Assembly (NCBI RefSeq): GCF_003473485.1
Contig: NC_053044.1
Coordinates: 53,112,091-53,176,090, forward strand
Direction of reading: 5' to 3'
Length of the DNA: 64,000 bases
Origin: Medicago truncatula
Lineage: Eukaryota; Streptophyta; Magnoliopsida; Fabales; Fabaceae
Part shown: positions 48,588-61,476 of the stretch, one piece after another
Position numbering within the stretch: position 1 is the stretch's first letter
How the letters are laid out: each line of letters begins with the position of its first letter
The notes under the pieces: generated by a model
Seen by the model: the letters and a program-made list of their open reading frames with translations, nothing else
Told to the model about the DNA's origin: nothing
Databases searched by the model: none
Program-made: the position numbers and the translations under genes

Positions 48588-51500
48588 TTAATTGTGTCTG
48601 TCTTCATTGAAGCTGTTACTGTGGTTTCGATCATTGAAGCTGTTACTGTGGTTTCGATCATTAAAGCTGTTGCTGCGGTTTCGATCATTGAAGCTTACAG
48701 TTCTAAGTTTCAACTCTCCCCTGTTGGTTGTCATCTCATCCAATATCTCTGCATCATAGTAATCTTCCGAGCTTCCATCATTATCACTATCACGTGGCTC
48801 CCTATCCTGATCAACCAAATTCAAATCCTAAGTTGGAAAGCTTGGAGTATACAACTTAACAAAAAGAAAGAATAAATGCTTAAATATAACAAGAAATGAA
48901 TACTCATAATAATTCATACCCTGAGTGACATACTACGTACAGCACATGGAGCGCCAATAATTTCCTCATACTCAGAAGCATCAAGTTCCTGAAGATGGTT
49001 AGGCTTGAATATCTTTGGAAGGAGGCGTTCTCTTAGAATTATGAGAAGGAAGAATGGTAGCGGAAACAATATTCCACCTATCGGTATCCATGTGACCCCG
49101 AAACAGAACAGAAAATATGCCAACTGTAAGGCTGTAAATCCAGCTATGGTCTTGAATGGTACTGTCTCCACAAATGAGGCATGTGTATCTTGCAATATTC
49201 TGCCCAAAACATACAAGACAATGACAACAATTAGTACAACACTAGCTTCTACATTGAAAAAAAGGTTTATGCACAAGGTTACTCAATTACTTGAAACGCC
49301 GGCTTGGGGTGACAAAGAGGAGCAATATCCTTTCCCAGAACTGATTCCCCGGAAGACTATCTATTGCCATGTAAGCAAAATATCCCCATAAAACCGAGGT
49401 TGGTATCCTTTTGATAACAGAGATGCCTATTATCGATAAACCAATCAGGAGGGACTGCAATAAGTTGGTCATTCTTTGTTCATTAACTCGGACTGGTAAA
49501 TAAGTATCTATGTATTTCTCAGGATCAAAAGGTTCCATTGCACAACCCTTGGTATCAGATTTCATTACAGCTTCTTTCAAAGTCTCCAATTCTTTAACCT
49601 GTTATAATTTAAAAATCAACACTATATGTATTAGTATCATCTTGAACAAGTCTCGTGTCTGGATGCACAAACACACAAACAAAGCTATCAACCTAACAAT
49701 ACATACGGTAGGGGCTGTATCCATTTCAATGAACACAGCTTGCATTTTTCCATATAATTCAGAGCTGGTACTCTGTTGTTCCATGCATTCCTTGGCGCTT
49801 TTCACAACCCTCTTTCGGATCAGCTGCAAATCAATGGCGCAACACAAGGATCTAAGTTGAGTTCAAATTTGAGAAGAAATTAAGAACCAGGAGCTTTGAT
49901 GCAAAATATATCGATGCTTACCTGCCTCCTAAGAACTGCCAAACTCTTTGTATGCATGGGAGACTGTGGAAGGACTCCATTTGAAGGAGGAAGGCCAAGG
50001 AGGCCACAAATCAGAGTCTAAAGACTCACCATAGAGATAATTATGTCAATAAACTTTATCATCAACGTAGAATAACATAAATCCAAATTCTAGGAAGAAA
50101 ACAAAATAACACACCATTATTCCAAGTAGGAAAACATCATAATGGTAGGCAGATGGCTTTTGAAGGTTGAATTCTTTCTGTTGTGCCATCTGAGAGGCCA
50201 CGCTATGATCGAAAAAGTATAAACCTGCTATCATCAAAGCTGGAATAATTGCCCCAAATATATAAACCACGGGTACCTTCCACATATCCTGCAGTTTGTA
50301 GAAGCTGTTAGACTTGTATGGATATTAGGGTTTGCCTAAATTAAAATGATCACAACTAATAGTTCCCAATGTTGAACACTAATACATGTCATACATCGGA
50401 CACACCTTCAATATTAAGTGTTGGTGCTGTACAAACATACATTACATGAACATGCCGAGTCAACTATGTATCAAAAGAAAGCATTTTGGATTGAAAATTT
50501 GTAATGAAGTATAATAACATACAGCACCTTCACTACTGTCCAGTGATAAAGAGATGCAGGTTCCCAGGGAAGTGGACAAAACAGCCTTCTAGGAACACCA
50601 TTTGGAATGTCATCGGGCATTATATAAGATACTGCAGTCCACAACACTACCATCACTGGAACACCATAATCTGCAATAAAGCCTCGCAGCCTCCCTGAAT
50701 TGAGATGCAAGAATAAAATATCATTGGAGTGATAAGGTAAATCAAGTGTAAATGACACACCAAAATAAAAACCATTTGCTTAAGGTCTAATGTGGTATTG
50801 GATTTTTGGAATCATTTACTTGATCCATATCGCCATGTTCTTGCTTTTCTGCTTTTAACTGCAGTGACAATTAGCCCAAAAGAGAAAATGACTGCAAGTA
50901 GTCCATTGGTATACCGCCATTGGAATTGCAATTCCTCCGACGAAGGATTTTCAACCTTGGGAGTGCTGAACTCGCCTACCAGTCCCTGTGGTTCAAACAA
51001 CTTTTGTTAAGTTGATTGCCAATTAAATACACAATGTATTTTATTTTTGCTAGAAAGAGGAAACAATCAACAACACCTTTATAGCCTCTTGAAAGAAAAG
51101 AACAGTGATTAGCATGCCAAATAACTCCCCTGCAATTCTTGTAAATCTAGTGATAATATTGCAAGCATTGAAAATTGCAAGCAAAATTAACATCAATGCC
51201 GTCCAAACACAAACCCTGGAACACAAATACGAACATTTTAGTTCGATACATATTGTGATTATATAACTGTAAAAACCCTTAAACAGAAATTTACACAATT
51301 ATGAAAAAATAACTTACCAACCAGCCCAAGCTAGAAAGAGCTTGGTACCCAATTGAGGTGTATTTTTGCAGAAAGTGTAGAGATAAGTGTACATTATAAC
51401 AGTTGGTTCTGCAACTCCTAAAATCAACAAAGGTTGGCCACCTATAATTGAATGAATAATTCCACAAATGGCAGTAGATGCCAATGTTTCTACAGTGCTC

Positions 51501-51797
51501 AAGCTTCCATCTGTATCCCTACTAAGTTGTTCTCCGAAAGCAATAACCGGAAGAGCGGACGCAGAAAATATGTAGAAAGTTGGAGCCAATATGCTGTCAT
51601 TATTATTAATCAATCATAAATCAGAGATGTTGCAAATGAACACAACAAACAACAAAAATTATAGTCCTAGATACAATATGAAAATGAACAAGAATAAATT
51701 ACCTAACGCCGGAACAGATTGCGCAGACCCAATCTTGTTTATAGCATTTAACTCTTCCTTTGACATCTTGAATGATTCCCTCAAATGGTGCGCCCAT
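48588..51797 (-). CDS. BOR-family borate efflux transporter
   Basis: SLC4-like anion exchanger that exports borate across the plasma membrane. Eleven exons on the minus strand: 51703-51797, 51318-51593, 51077-51215, 50820-50985, 50528-50694, 50115-50288, 49922-50017, 49707-49823, 49291-49598, 48920-49199 and 48588-48806. Total 2037 nt, 678 aa. The start [23 protein letters not shown] matches the BOR N-terminus; shown here only as the pattern PFEGI..D.KGR..CYKQDW. Further family blocks: '[11 protein letters not shown]', '[20 protein letters not shown]', '[14 protein letters not shown]', '[11 protein letters not shown]', '[17 protein letters not shown]', '[20 protein letters not shown]' and '[15 protein letters not shown]'. 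About 10-12 membrane segments are expected. The hydrophilic tail (607-678) is acidic, then has four copies of a 9-residue SFNDRNxSN repeat (644-678). The subclade is not certain. Confidence 0.93.
48607..48714 (-). repeat. 27-bp coding tandem repeat in the BOR C-terminus
   Basis: Units of 27 bp ('ttgaagctgttactgtggtttcgatca' on the plus strand, read here in pieces) start at 48607, 48634 and 48661, with a partial fourth at 48688. They encode SFNDRN(H/R)SN on the minus strand. The first two units are almost identical, so the array looks recent. Confidence 0.92.
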
Positions 51798-52754
51798 GTT
51801 AATTTCCTCTCACAGCTGAAGGAGGAAATTGTAAGATATATATATATATATATCAATGGACAACAAAAATTAATTTAATTTGAGAAATGTGTTTACATTT
51901 GAAGAATTAATCTCAGAAAATGTAATGTGTAAAGAGAGGGAGGGACTATTACAGTAACAATGAAGTGGATTTGCATGTATAGAAACAGAAACTAATGAAA
52001 TAATGAATGAAAACGCGTTTGATGGAGAATTGACAGAAAAAAGGTAAAAATAAAATAAAATAATAATCATAAAAAGACAAGATTGACACTTTAAAACAGT
52101 TGGATGCATGTGATCTTCAAATTGCATTTGATTTCTAATGTGTATATACAACAAAAGAAAACGGTGAAAATTTATTTATTCTACATGTATATTAAATTAA
52201 AATTATAAAATATAGGAAATATTGGGAATCAAACAAATGTGTTTTAAATCTAGGAAAATGAGGACCAGTCAAAGATGAGAGACACAGATATGTCAATTTC
52301 TATGAGATGATATCATCGTAGTAATTAAAAATGCAAAAAGGGTGCTCACATTTAAAAGGAGACGGAAATAATGCACCAATGTTGATGGGGCCAGAATCAA
52401 ATTAATGTTATCATGGTGTATTAGAAAGTGAAAATGAGAGGGGGCTGTACATACGTTACACCAGACAGACGGACCCCGTGGGAGAGAGAAGGAGGGTCCC
52501 CGGAGAATGACGGAGGGGATCTTCTCTCTCTAGATGTCGGTAAGTTTTTGAGAGAGACCAAAGAGTTGAGAGGGCAGGGTTTAGGTTTAGAAAGGGTGCC
52601 AATGGGTTGCATGCAAAAATTAGAAAATCAATATCCGAGATTTGTGGGGTTCAATTCTAAACTTAGGATATCCGTTTCGTTTCATTCATTTTCCTACTCT
52701 ATATCAAGGGTAGGTCGTATCATTAATCTACTCCTCCTAGTAGTACAATCCTAA
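51798..52754. other. Upstream region of the BOR gene
   Basis: The likely promoter and 5' UTR of the BOR gene, plus a GC-richer patch near 52440-52620 ('gacggaccccgtgggagagagaaggagggtcccc'). No gene recognised. Confidence 0.5.
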
Positions 52755-53360
52755 GACCATGTGCAATGGTGTTGAATGGTGGTGTTGAAAGTAAGGTTCA
52801 ACACTTGAATGCAATGCAATGGTGTGTTGAATGAGAGGAGAGAGGAGAGAGGAGTTGAATTGGTTCAACTATGTTGAATTCTGCCATGCAGGACCCGTAG
52901 CCGTCACGTGGCAAATTCTGATTGACTGTCTGGATTTTACTCATTTTAATAATTTGAATTCAATTATTTTATTGCAAATTATTATTTTTAATTTTTTTTT
53001 TTACCAAAATTCATGATTTTATTTTGTCTATAAATAGAGACTTGGTTCATTTGATTTTGACACAGAAAAAAAAAACCAAGTTTTTCACTATCTTAATCTT
53101 AAGAAAATAAAAATAAATTGTTAAGTGTTTATTATTTTAATTTAATTATAATCGAGAATTGTAATTTTATGTACTCAGAGAAACAAAAATATAAAATTAA
53201 ATAAGAATATGAAATAAAAAGTGGTGGGGTAGAGTGTTGAATGAAAAAACCATTGGAGATAGTAAAAGTTGAATGAGTGTTGAATAAGAGAGAGAAAATG
53301 ATGTGGAGTGTTGGGAAGAGAAAAAGTGGGTGTTGAGAGTGTGAACCATTGTAAATGGTC
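52755..53360. mobile_element. Tourist/Harbinger-like MITE with TAA target duplication
   Basis: The left end 'gaccatgtgcaatggtgttgaatg' and right end 'gtgtgaaccattgtaaatggtc' are inverted copies. TAA flanks both ends (52752-52754 and 53361-53363). Subterminal 'tgttgaatg..gagagagg' blocks recur in inverted or direct form. It is 606 bp with no transposase frame. A 3-bp TAA duplication fits PIF/Harbinger-type MITEs. Confidence 0.78.
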
Positions 53361-53492
53361 TAACTCTTCTCACATATGCATTGTTTCTAATCATTTTTTA
53401 TGGTCAAGTACTAAGTTCATAATCCTAACTCTTCTAACATATGCATCGTTTCTAATTTCGTTTATGGTCAAAAATGATTATAAATGAGTCTC

Positions 53493-53665
53493 CTCGTGAG
53501 TTTAGCTCAGTTGATATGTATCCAACAAAATATTAAATTTTATAGTTGAAAATGTTTTATGTTCCATCAATGAATATCAATGAGTGTTCTCATGAGCTTA
53601 ACTCAGTTGGTATTAACAATGCATAAAATATGCAAGGTCCGGAGTTCAAACTCCGGAAAAAAAAA
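53493..53665 (+). mobile_element. tRNA-derived SINE-like sequence
   Basis: Two A-box-like segments, 'gtttagctcagttgata' (about 53499) and 'gcttaactcagttggtatta' (about 53597), are followed by a B-box-like stem 'ggtccggagttcaaactccgg' (53636-53656) and an A-rich tail. The stem-loop resembles a tRNA T-arm. A complete cloverleaf cannot be drawn, so this is a SINE or degraded tRNA-related repeat, not a tRNA gene. Confidence 0.55.
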
Positions 53666-54270
53666 ATAATAATACCAATGATTGCTTTTGTTAACCAAAA
53701 GTTTATAAAATAATATAAAAAGAAATTTAATACACACCGAAACGAAATTGTGTGTGAGGAGTAATTTTTTTGACACTATTATTTTAAAGTGGATGTTAAC
53801 CATTGCCTCCGGAGCATTGATTAAGCACCAAATAAAATAAGTTTTTATTAAAAATTAATATAATTATTATTTATAAAAAATAACATTTTATATTTCTAAG
53901 ACAGAAATTCTATTTATAGATTCCTTAACCAGTGTACCGAGGGTGCTGGTGCATACCCTTATTTTAATGCATTGCACAATTGAGTCTGAGTTGGTAGAAA
54001 CAAACAAACATTCGTCGCATTGCACACAGTTTGGCGTCCGCTGTCACGCGGAAACCGGAAGCTTTTTCTATTTTAATCCAAGCAATCTATTTAGTCAAAT
54101 TAGGTTAAGTTGACAACATGCACTGCACCTGTTGATTTTTTTATGTTAGGTTGTTTCTTTTTTACTATAAAATTTGTTTTTTTATCTCTCACTCTATTGT
54201 TTTTATTCCAAAAAAGAGAAAAACAATATTATCTTAATAATTGTCCCAAAAATGGTTGAATAATAAATAT

Positions 54271-54618
54271 TAGGCAAAATTACACAATTAGTCCCTTAAC
54301 TTTATTTTAGGTAACACTTACGTCCTTTATCTTTTTTTATCACGATTTAGTCATTTATGTTATAAAATAACAACATAGTTATCATTTTTAATGAAAAAAA
54401 TAATCAAAAACTCCAAAAAAAATTCATCAAACTCATAGGCAAACGTAAATCTTCATCATACAAGCCTAAAAAATCAAATTTCTTTAAAAAAAAATCTCAT
54501 AAAAAATGATAAGATATTGTCATTTATAACAAAAAGGACTAAATTGTGACAAAAAAAAATAACGGACGAAAGTGTTACCTAAAATAAAGTTAAGGGACTA
54601 ATTATGTAATTTTGCTTA
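54271..54618. mobile_element. MITE with 'ggcaaaattacacaattagtccctta' ends
   Basis: The left end 'taggcaaaattacacaattagtccctta' is inverted at the right end ('taagggactaattatgtaattttgctta'). The direct repeat AATAT flanks both sides (54266-54270 and 54619-54623). About 348 bp, noncoding. Confidence 0.85.
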
Positions 54619-54623
54619 AATAT

Positions 54624-55177
54624 TATTATTTTCGGATAAATATCATTTCTCCTTTTTCTAACGGAAAATCTATTTTTTTTAAAGCTAAAACAAACACACC
54701 CTAAATCACTTGGAGCTGTATTGCACGTCGTTTTAATAACCTTAACACTGTTGCAATTTTCTGTTAATTAAAGGAAAAAACATTGAATTCACACAATCAC
54801 CTCACAGCAAAATAAGTTTTTTTTTGAGGGGGCACAGCAAAATAAGTTGAAGAGCTGACAAATCCATGTTATACCTATGTTAGTTTCAAAACAAGTAATG
54901 CATTCTCAATTTACGAGACTGGCAACATATCTTGATTTGTTAGACTTCACAGTTTATAACTTTATATTAGCTCTTTTCCTCCTTTCTATTTGACACTCTT
55001 TTCTGTACAATTAAAATGGCACCCATGATCTCTTTTTTCACCAGACATGCAAATCAGAACTAAACAAGATTACAAATATAGCTACATCAGCAAACCTAAT
55101 AAAGCCTTTTGCATTCTTGGTTCTCTTATGCACATTCAGCACATCTGGGAAAGGACACGAAGCATCTTCATCACAAT
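54624..55177. other. 3' flank of the DXS-like gene
   Basis: AT-rich and without a recognisable gene. The last 100 to 300 bases are probably the 3' UTR of the minus-strand DXS-like gene. Confidence 0.5.
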
Positions 55178-58100
55178 TCACAAACACATAAAGGATAGTG
55201 CTTCACGGGTACGGCCCAGCAAACTCAATGCTGTGGCAGCAATGTGATGTCCAGTCAACCCTGCTTGGTTAAGCTGTTGATTTGGTGATGCATGTTCAAT
55301 ATAACTATCTGGTAAGACAATTGGTCGCCACTGGAAGAGTTGATCAAGAAAAATTAAACAGAATATTAGAAACTCCAACACAAGAAAAACAAAATTTAGT
55401 CCTGCCTTGGCACACAAGATATATCAATAATACCAATAATACATTCATAAAACCCAAATATTCTTGAAAGCATAAAACAGGTATAACCTTCTCACGCTTA
55501 AACTAATTACCTTAATTCTTCGGTCGAGAAGTCCATCAAGAGCAATAAATTGAGCAACATGGGAACCAAATCCTCCAATAGATCCTTCCTCAACGGTAAT
55601 TAGAAAAGAATGGTGTTTACAAAGCTGCCTCAGAAGCTCGATGTCAAGGGGTTTGCAGAACCTTGCATCAGCAACAGTCACCTCAATGCCAAGATTTGCA
55701 AGAAGTGAATAAGCCTTTAGACAGTTCTGAACCATTGATCCATATCCCAATAAGGCAACATCTTTACCTTCAACAAGAATTCTTCCCTTTCCAATCTGTG
55801 TATGAATAAATTACTACCACTCTTAAGTTAAAGAGGGGAGATACGATACTATGACAAAATATTGGGGAAATTAGTTTACCCTTTACAAAGTAATAGGTGT
55901 CAGCATAACTAAAGTTTATCAAGAAAACAGCGTTGCTCAATTACCTCAATTGGAATTCCATCAAGTATAGCTTCGTCTTTCCCAACCAAGGCACCCCTAG
56001 GATACCGAAAGCAAACTGGTTGGTCATTGATATGAGCAGCAGTCGCCACCATGTGCACAAGTTCAGCCTCATCAGATGGTGCCATGACAATCATATTTGG
56101 TAAGCATGACATGAACGTTATATCAAATGCTCCACACTGGAGGGGACCATCTGAACCTACCAATCCTGCACTTGTAATGACAAAACGCACTGGAACTTTC
56201 TGTTGATCAACATCGTGAACCACCTGGACATGACACGTAACATGTTTGAATTCATAATTATTTTGACCATTATGTAATGTGCATGAGCTATCTATTCTGT
56301 TCTGCATACAAGTAGGCAGGCACATTCCCACCAACTCACATATTGCCAATTAAAATAAAACGGAATGATTGATTTTAGATACCTAATTACTTTCTCATGA
56401 AAGTGCCAGACCAGATATCCTCAATTCCCATACTTCCTTAGGGTCTGTTTGGGAGTTTATGAGGGGATGACTTTGGGGAGTTTATTTTTCTTCATGTAAA
56501 AAAATCCTCCAAATTTGGGGGAACTAAAAAAATTTATTGGAGGAGGATTTTAGAGGGTTTCTTAAAAATAAAAAAAATAAAAAAACATGAGGTGAAAGAT
56601 TTCTATCTCATTCCCTTTCTTTCTGTCCCCTCAAAGTCCTGCTATTCCCTCCTCTCCAAACCCCCAAACGAAGCCTTAAGGTTCATAAAGTACAATCCCC
56701 TTTATTGCTTACAATTTGGCAGTTAAGGCGTGAATCAGATATGTAGCACTCCTTCATTTTAACTAAAAAAGGACCTGCCCAATATATATCTAGGCCTAAA
56801 ACAAACTTAAAAAGGGATCATTGTAAATCTCGGTAAATTAAATGAGGGGTCTTCACTAGGAAATAAGAGGCCTATCTTTATAAAAAAAAACATTATAAAA
56901 TTAACAGTTTATTTATACAAGAGGGATCCTATTTTTTTATAAGCAAAAGATTATAATAAAATTAACAATTTAATTTTATAAAGTGGGGGTCTAAAAAAAA
57001 CCTTTAGTAGCTTTATCTCGTGACCTGCCCTGACAAAAGATAGGATGTTCTCTGAGAAATTCTTATTGTTTGTTACCTACATATAGTGGTTATCATGATA
57101 GCTTAAGCTGAAATAAGTATGAACCTGGTCATAGGCTCTCTGTAAAAAGGAAGAAGGTATAATGCAAAATGGCTTCAATCCACCACATGATAAACCAGAA
57201 GCAAATGTGACAGCGTGTTGCTCAGCAATTCCCACATTAAAAATCCTATCTGGAAATTTTTCCATAAACAGTTTAAGCGATGGCTCTGTCGTGATTCCTG
57301 CATGAACAACCACAATATCTTTGTCTTTCTCAGCTTCGGCTACCAAACTCTCCACAAAGCAATCACCATATGTTTGAAGCCGACCAGCATTGTCTAACAA
57401 ATCAAAACTAACCGATTCTGAAAAGTTAACATACACAACCAATTAGAAAGTGATTGGGAAAATCACATATTTTAAATTTTCAAATAACGAGGAAGTCAAG
57501 CCATTAAGAAACTAAGCTATAATTTCCTGCTTTCAAAAGCATGGTACTGCACCTATAGGAAATATTAATTATATCCACCAGAGTCAAGATAAGAAGCCAA
57601 ATAAATGCAGTGTTGGTTTCAGCTCATTTCAGGAAATGGTAAAAAAAAAAAGGCTTGGGAAGAATATTTAAATGGATAGAGAAAACCTTAAAAAATACCC
57701 AGTGTAAATGGTTTTACTAAAATTTGGTGTTTTGATAATGGTATCCATTTATCCATATAGTTTACTCCAACCAGTAGGATTGGACTTGGTTTGTTTTTTA
57801 TATGTAAGTTAGTGTATAGAGTATTAGAATTTATCTGTAAGGTAATCAATAAATGAAGTGATTGGTTTCATTTTCTGAAAGGCTTAAGCATCTGAAACAA
57901 ATTCAACAAGGGGGGAAATCTAGGACGCATTTGATGCACACTCAGGCACATTAAAAGTAGGCCAAACACTTGAGTCTAAGCACAACTCTGTATCATGGTT
58001 ATTATTGTTTGGTAGTAAATAGACAATACAAACAAAACAAGGTAAAATTTACTTCAACAACCTTTATACTGTGCAATGTTTATGTCCCGCTAAACATTGC

Positions 58101-60691
58101 AACACATATAGAGAAGGGGAAAATGAATATTTTGGTCTTTTAGGTAGCAATGTAGTGTTGTCACATATTTTCTTGAGTGTTAAAATCTAGAATTTCTTTC
58201 TGTACCACACTTCTACATTTGTTCTATCTCTTAACCATTTTAAACATGTAACAAAAATTCTTGTCTTGTCCAGTTCCTCATTTTTAAGTAAATCAGTAGA
58301 CTCCTAAACTGTAATCTCATTTTATTTACAAGATAAACCATTTAACAACAAGAAATAGCACATAATGGAACAAAACATATGATACACTTATGATAGAATA
58401 ATAAAAGCAATACCATCCTGCTGCTTGTCTGTCATGTAACTTTTTTTATTGTGTTCTTCAACCTGATTTTCATTAGTTATAACATGAATCAAGACAGGGC
58501 CCATTGAATCCAGGGAAGCTACTTCTTGAAGAACACTTATCAGATCTTCGATATTGTGTCCATCCACTGGGCCTATGTAATACAACCCAAGCTCTTCAAA
58601 TAGAGTAGAACCTGGTGGACCCATCATACCACGAGCATATTCATCAACTTTAGCTGCTAATTCATGCATGCCTCTGCCAATACGTTTTGTAACACCCTGT
58701 GGTAAAGCAGAAGTGGGGAGCATTACGATATAGAGACTGGAGGCCAAATAAGGATCATCATTATTACATTTTAGACAGATCACTTATTTTGAATGAGAAA
58801 ACATGGAAACGCTAGTTGAATATAAACCTTAAGATATACAATCTATGAAGCACCGATACATCAAAGTAGCTACCGTATCATATCCGATACGCCCCGATAC
58901 GCCGATACGCTCCCAATACTCTATCGATACGTATCGACAGAGTATCCGATTTATTTATTTATTTTTAAAAAATAAAATAATTTCGAAACGTCGTCGATAC
59001 GCGGCCGACACGCCTCGGATACGCCACTGATACGGCTGGTTCATCTCTGATTGTTTAGTTTTCCGATAAAAAACTTTCCCCTCCTTAATTTCCGATCTTT
59101 CCTTTAGTTACCTCTTCTCTTTTAATAATTTCTATGATTTCATTACTTATTGCAGCTATGTTTTTCTTTACTTTAATTGATAGTTGATACATTTAACCAG
59201 TTGCCCATTCAATTGTACGTTAACTACAATTGCTTTTGGATTTTACTGTAAATATTTTTTCTATAAATGTCAATTCAATTCCGGTAAAAATAAATAAATG
59301 TTTAAAGCTGTCTGTTTATTTTAATTTTCTTAAATTACAATAATATATTTATTATATATATAATTTTTTATATGCGTATCTCAAACGTATCGTATCCTAT
59401 GTTTTTCAATGAACGACGTATCGCCGTATCGGGTACGCGTCGTATCCGATATTTAGCACACAGACTTTCTTTACATGGAAAGTTCATTTAAAGTTGAATG
59501 ATGTGGCATTGTCACGAGGACCATGTATGCTATTATTACTAACAACACACACTGAATGCTAATTTACAGATATCTTGCATTCTCTCTGCAAAAGGAGGAG
59601 AAAAAGATGCATACCTTAGCAGCTTCTCTAAATTTTCGGAAAGATTTACTGGATTGGAGCCTGCTAAGGGTACTGGATAGAGCATTGACAGAGGTTTTCG
59701 AGCCGTCCTCAATTTTTGGGAGTAAAGAGTGGCGGCTATCGTTCAAAATCACCACCAAATTTGAGTCCAAATAACCTGCATTGCTCATTGCCTCATAGAC
59801 CTGGCCAGACATAGTTGTCCAATTGCTGATAACTGCAACTACACGTTCTCGTCTCCCTTTAATATCCCTCGCAACAGCCATTCCTGAAACAAAATATACT
59901 CTCCATATGACTTTGAGAACATTTGAGATTTCACCTATAATATTTTCATTAGTTCATTTAAGAAGGAAAATGAAAAATGCAACTAATGCAATATAATTTT
60001 ATGAAAGAAGGAAGGAAGAAAAATATAAAGTACCAAGTCCGGCAGAAATACTGTTGCATCCATGACCAGCACCAAATGCATCGTATTCACTCTCAAATCG
60101 AGAAGTAAAACCAGAAAGACCATTCTTTTTTCTTATTGTCTTCATGAGCGATCTCCGTCCTGTAAGTATCTTATGCGCATATGTCTGCAAACAAGTTGGT
60201 TAGTTTTCTTCATTGAATGCTTAGGAAAAGAACAATGTTAATAATCTGCAATTCACATTGAATAAGTAAAATCTTACTTGATCACCGACATCCCACAAAA
60301 TCTTGTCAACTGGAGCATGAAAAACATGATGTATTGCAACTGTGAGGTCCACCACAGCCATACTAGGATTCAGTAATATTTGCGTGCCCGACAAAATAGA
60401 AGACAACTCTAAACGGATTTCAGCAGCTAGTTGTTTCAACTCTTGCTGAGAAAGGTTCTTCAAGCAAAGAGGGTTTTGAACTGTGTCAAGAATGGGTGTT
60501 GGAACTTTCTCCCAGTAGAAATCATCAATATCAGGTCGTGAACATACTCGATGAATTAAGATTCTAGAAGAAGAAGAATATGTGATTCTGGAAAGGGGGA
60601 ATTGGGAGATTGAGCAATCCAATCTGCGAGTTAGGGTTTGGGAATGGAAAGGGATTACAAATGGGTATCTAGCACAAACAGTACCCATCAT
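55178..60691 (-). CDS. DXS-like protein (type III / DXL), probable pseudoenzyme
   Basis: A homologue of 1-deoxy-D-xylulose-5-phosphate synthase, the plastid enzyme that condenses pyruvate and glyceraldehyde-3-phosphate. Eight exons on the minus strand: 60278-60691, 60034-60184, 59615-59883, 58414-58696, 57125-57417, 55945-56223, 55511-55795 and 55178-55330. Total 2127 nt, 708 aa. The Ser/Arg-rich first 50 residues suit a plastid transit peptide. The fold is kept: 'HKILTGRR', '[18 protein letters not shown]', '[17 protein letters not shown]', '[15 protein letters not shown]' (Glu438) and 'CFRYPRG'. Key residues are changed: GHQ to GDQ (Asp137), the TPP/Mg motif GDG to SNW (208-210), DRAG to TSAG (487-490), and the THxG His to Gln499. 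The 'KGRGY.YAE' segment after the HVVTE strand is replaced. These changes argue against DXS activity and for the DXS3/DXL2-type clade. The frame is fully open, so it is not an ordinary pseudogene. Confidence 0.9.
56440..56679. mobile_element. Foldback element in an intron of the DXS-like gene
   Basis: The left end 'cttagggtctgtttgggagtttatgagggg' is inverted at the right end ('cctcctctccaaacccccaaacgaagccttaag'). It belongs to the same broad family as 25700-26084 and lies in the intron between exons 5 and 6. About 240 bp, noncoding. Confidence 0.78.
58845..59462. mobile_element. GATACG-rich inverted-repeat element in an intron
   Basis: The left part has clustered 'gatacg'/'cgatac' words ('ccgatacgccccgatacgccgatacgc', given here as a pattern). 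The right end mirrors them ('cgtatcgccgtatcgggtacgcgtcgtatccgata'). The centre is plain AT-rich DNA. It lies in the intron between exons 3 and 4 of the DXS-like gene. It looks like a noncoding repeat element; no class is assigned. Confidence 0.65.
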
Positions 60692-61026
60692 TACTCAAAT
60701 CTTCAAACTTCACAATTCACAAAAAATATCCTAGTATTATTTTGTTTCAAATGAATCAATTGACCGTATGAGACTACAATTTGGCTCGCTCTTGCTGAAG
60801 CTTTCGTTAAAACTGTGTTTGGTTCAAAAGTAAGGGAAAACAAGAATTTAAATGGGTCCCACTTACAATCTCTGCTGTCTTTTCCAAAGCACTCTAGTAT
60901 TTTTGTGACATAAAATTTACATGGATTTCGTCCATTCAAATTGAGTTACATATAAATTCAATGGAACAAAACTAGATGGAAAATATATTACATCATGATC
61001 CATTACATAAACAACAGTTTAACAAT
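60692..61026. other. Upstream flank of the DXS-like gene
   Basis: The probable promoter and 5' UTR. No clear TATA box is chosen and no other gene is seen. Confidence 0.5.
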
Positions 61027-61476
61027 ATTTGATTATTTTCAGACCATCCCTTAGTGTAACACGTGAGATTGCAACATATTGTTGACCATGCGAGAACACT
61101 GATGGTGGAAGATATATGTCAACTTGCTTAAGTGAGCGAACTTTGGTTGGTGACGCGGATGGGGGAGCAAACTTCCTATTTGATGATAGTTATCTCCATT
61201 CATAACAAAGATGGGTGGAGCACTGCCATTATTCTTTGTTTTATCGATCTTTGCACCGATCGATGTAAAGGCAAACATGCTATTAAATGATCTAATGTTT
61301 TCGAGAAGAACTTGATTTTTCTATTGTTTTTGAAATATGGATCATGCAAAGGCTGCGACAATTTACCAAAAGGGGAAATCTCAATTCTCCCTTGCATACA
61401 ACACATGGAAAACTCTGGAATAGATGTGTTACGATGTTTGGAGACTCTTTCCTCGTACCACATAACTTCCTTACAC

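Noticed and set aside
53597-53656. Possible tRNA gene
   Set aside because: A-box and B-box-like segments are present, but no anticodon arm, acceptor stem pairing or full cloverleaf can be formed. A SINE-like origin is more likely.
55178-60691. Annotation as a functional DXS
   Set aside because: Several catalytic positions are substituted (GDQ, SNW, TSAG, LQCG), so assigning DXS activity would be unsafe despite high overall similarity.
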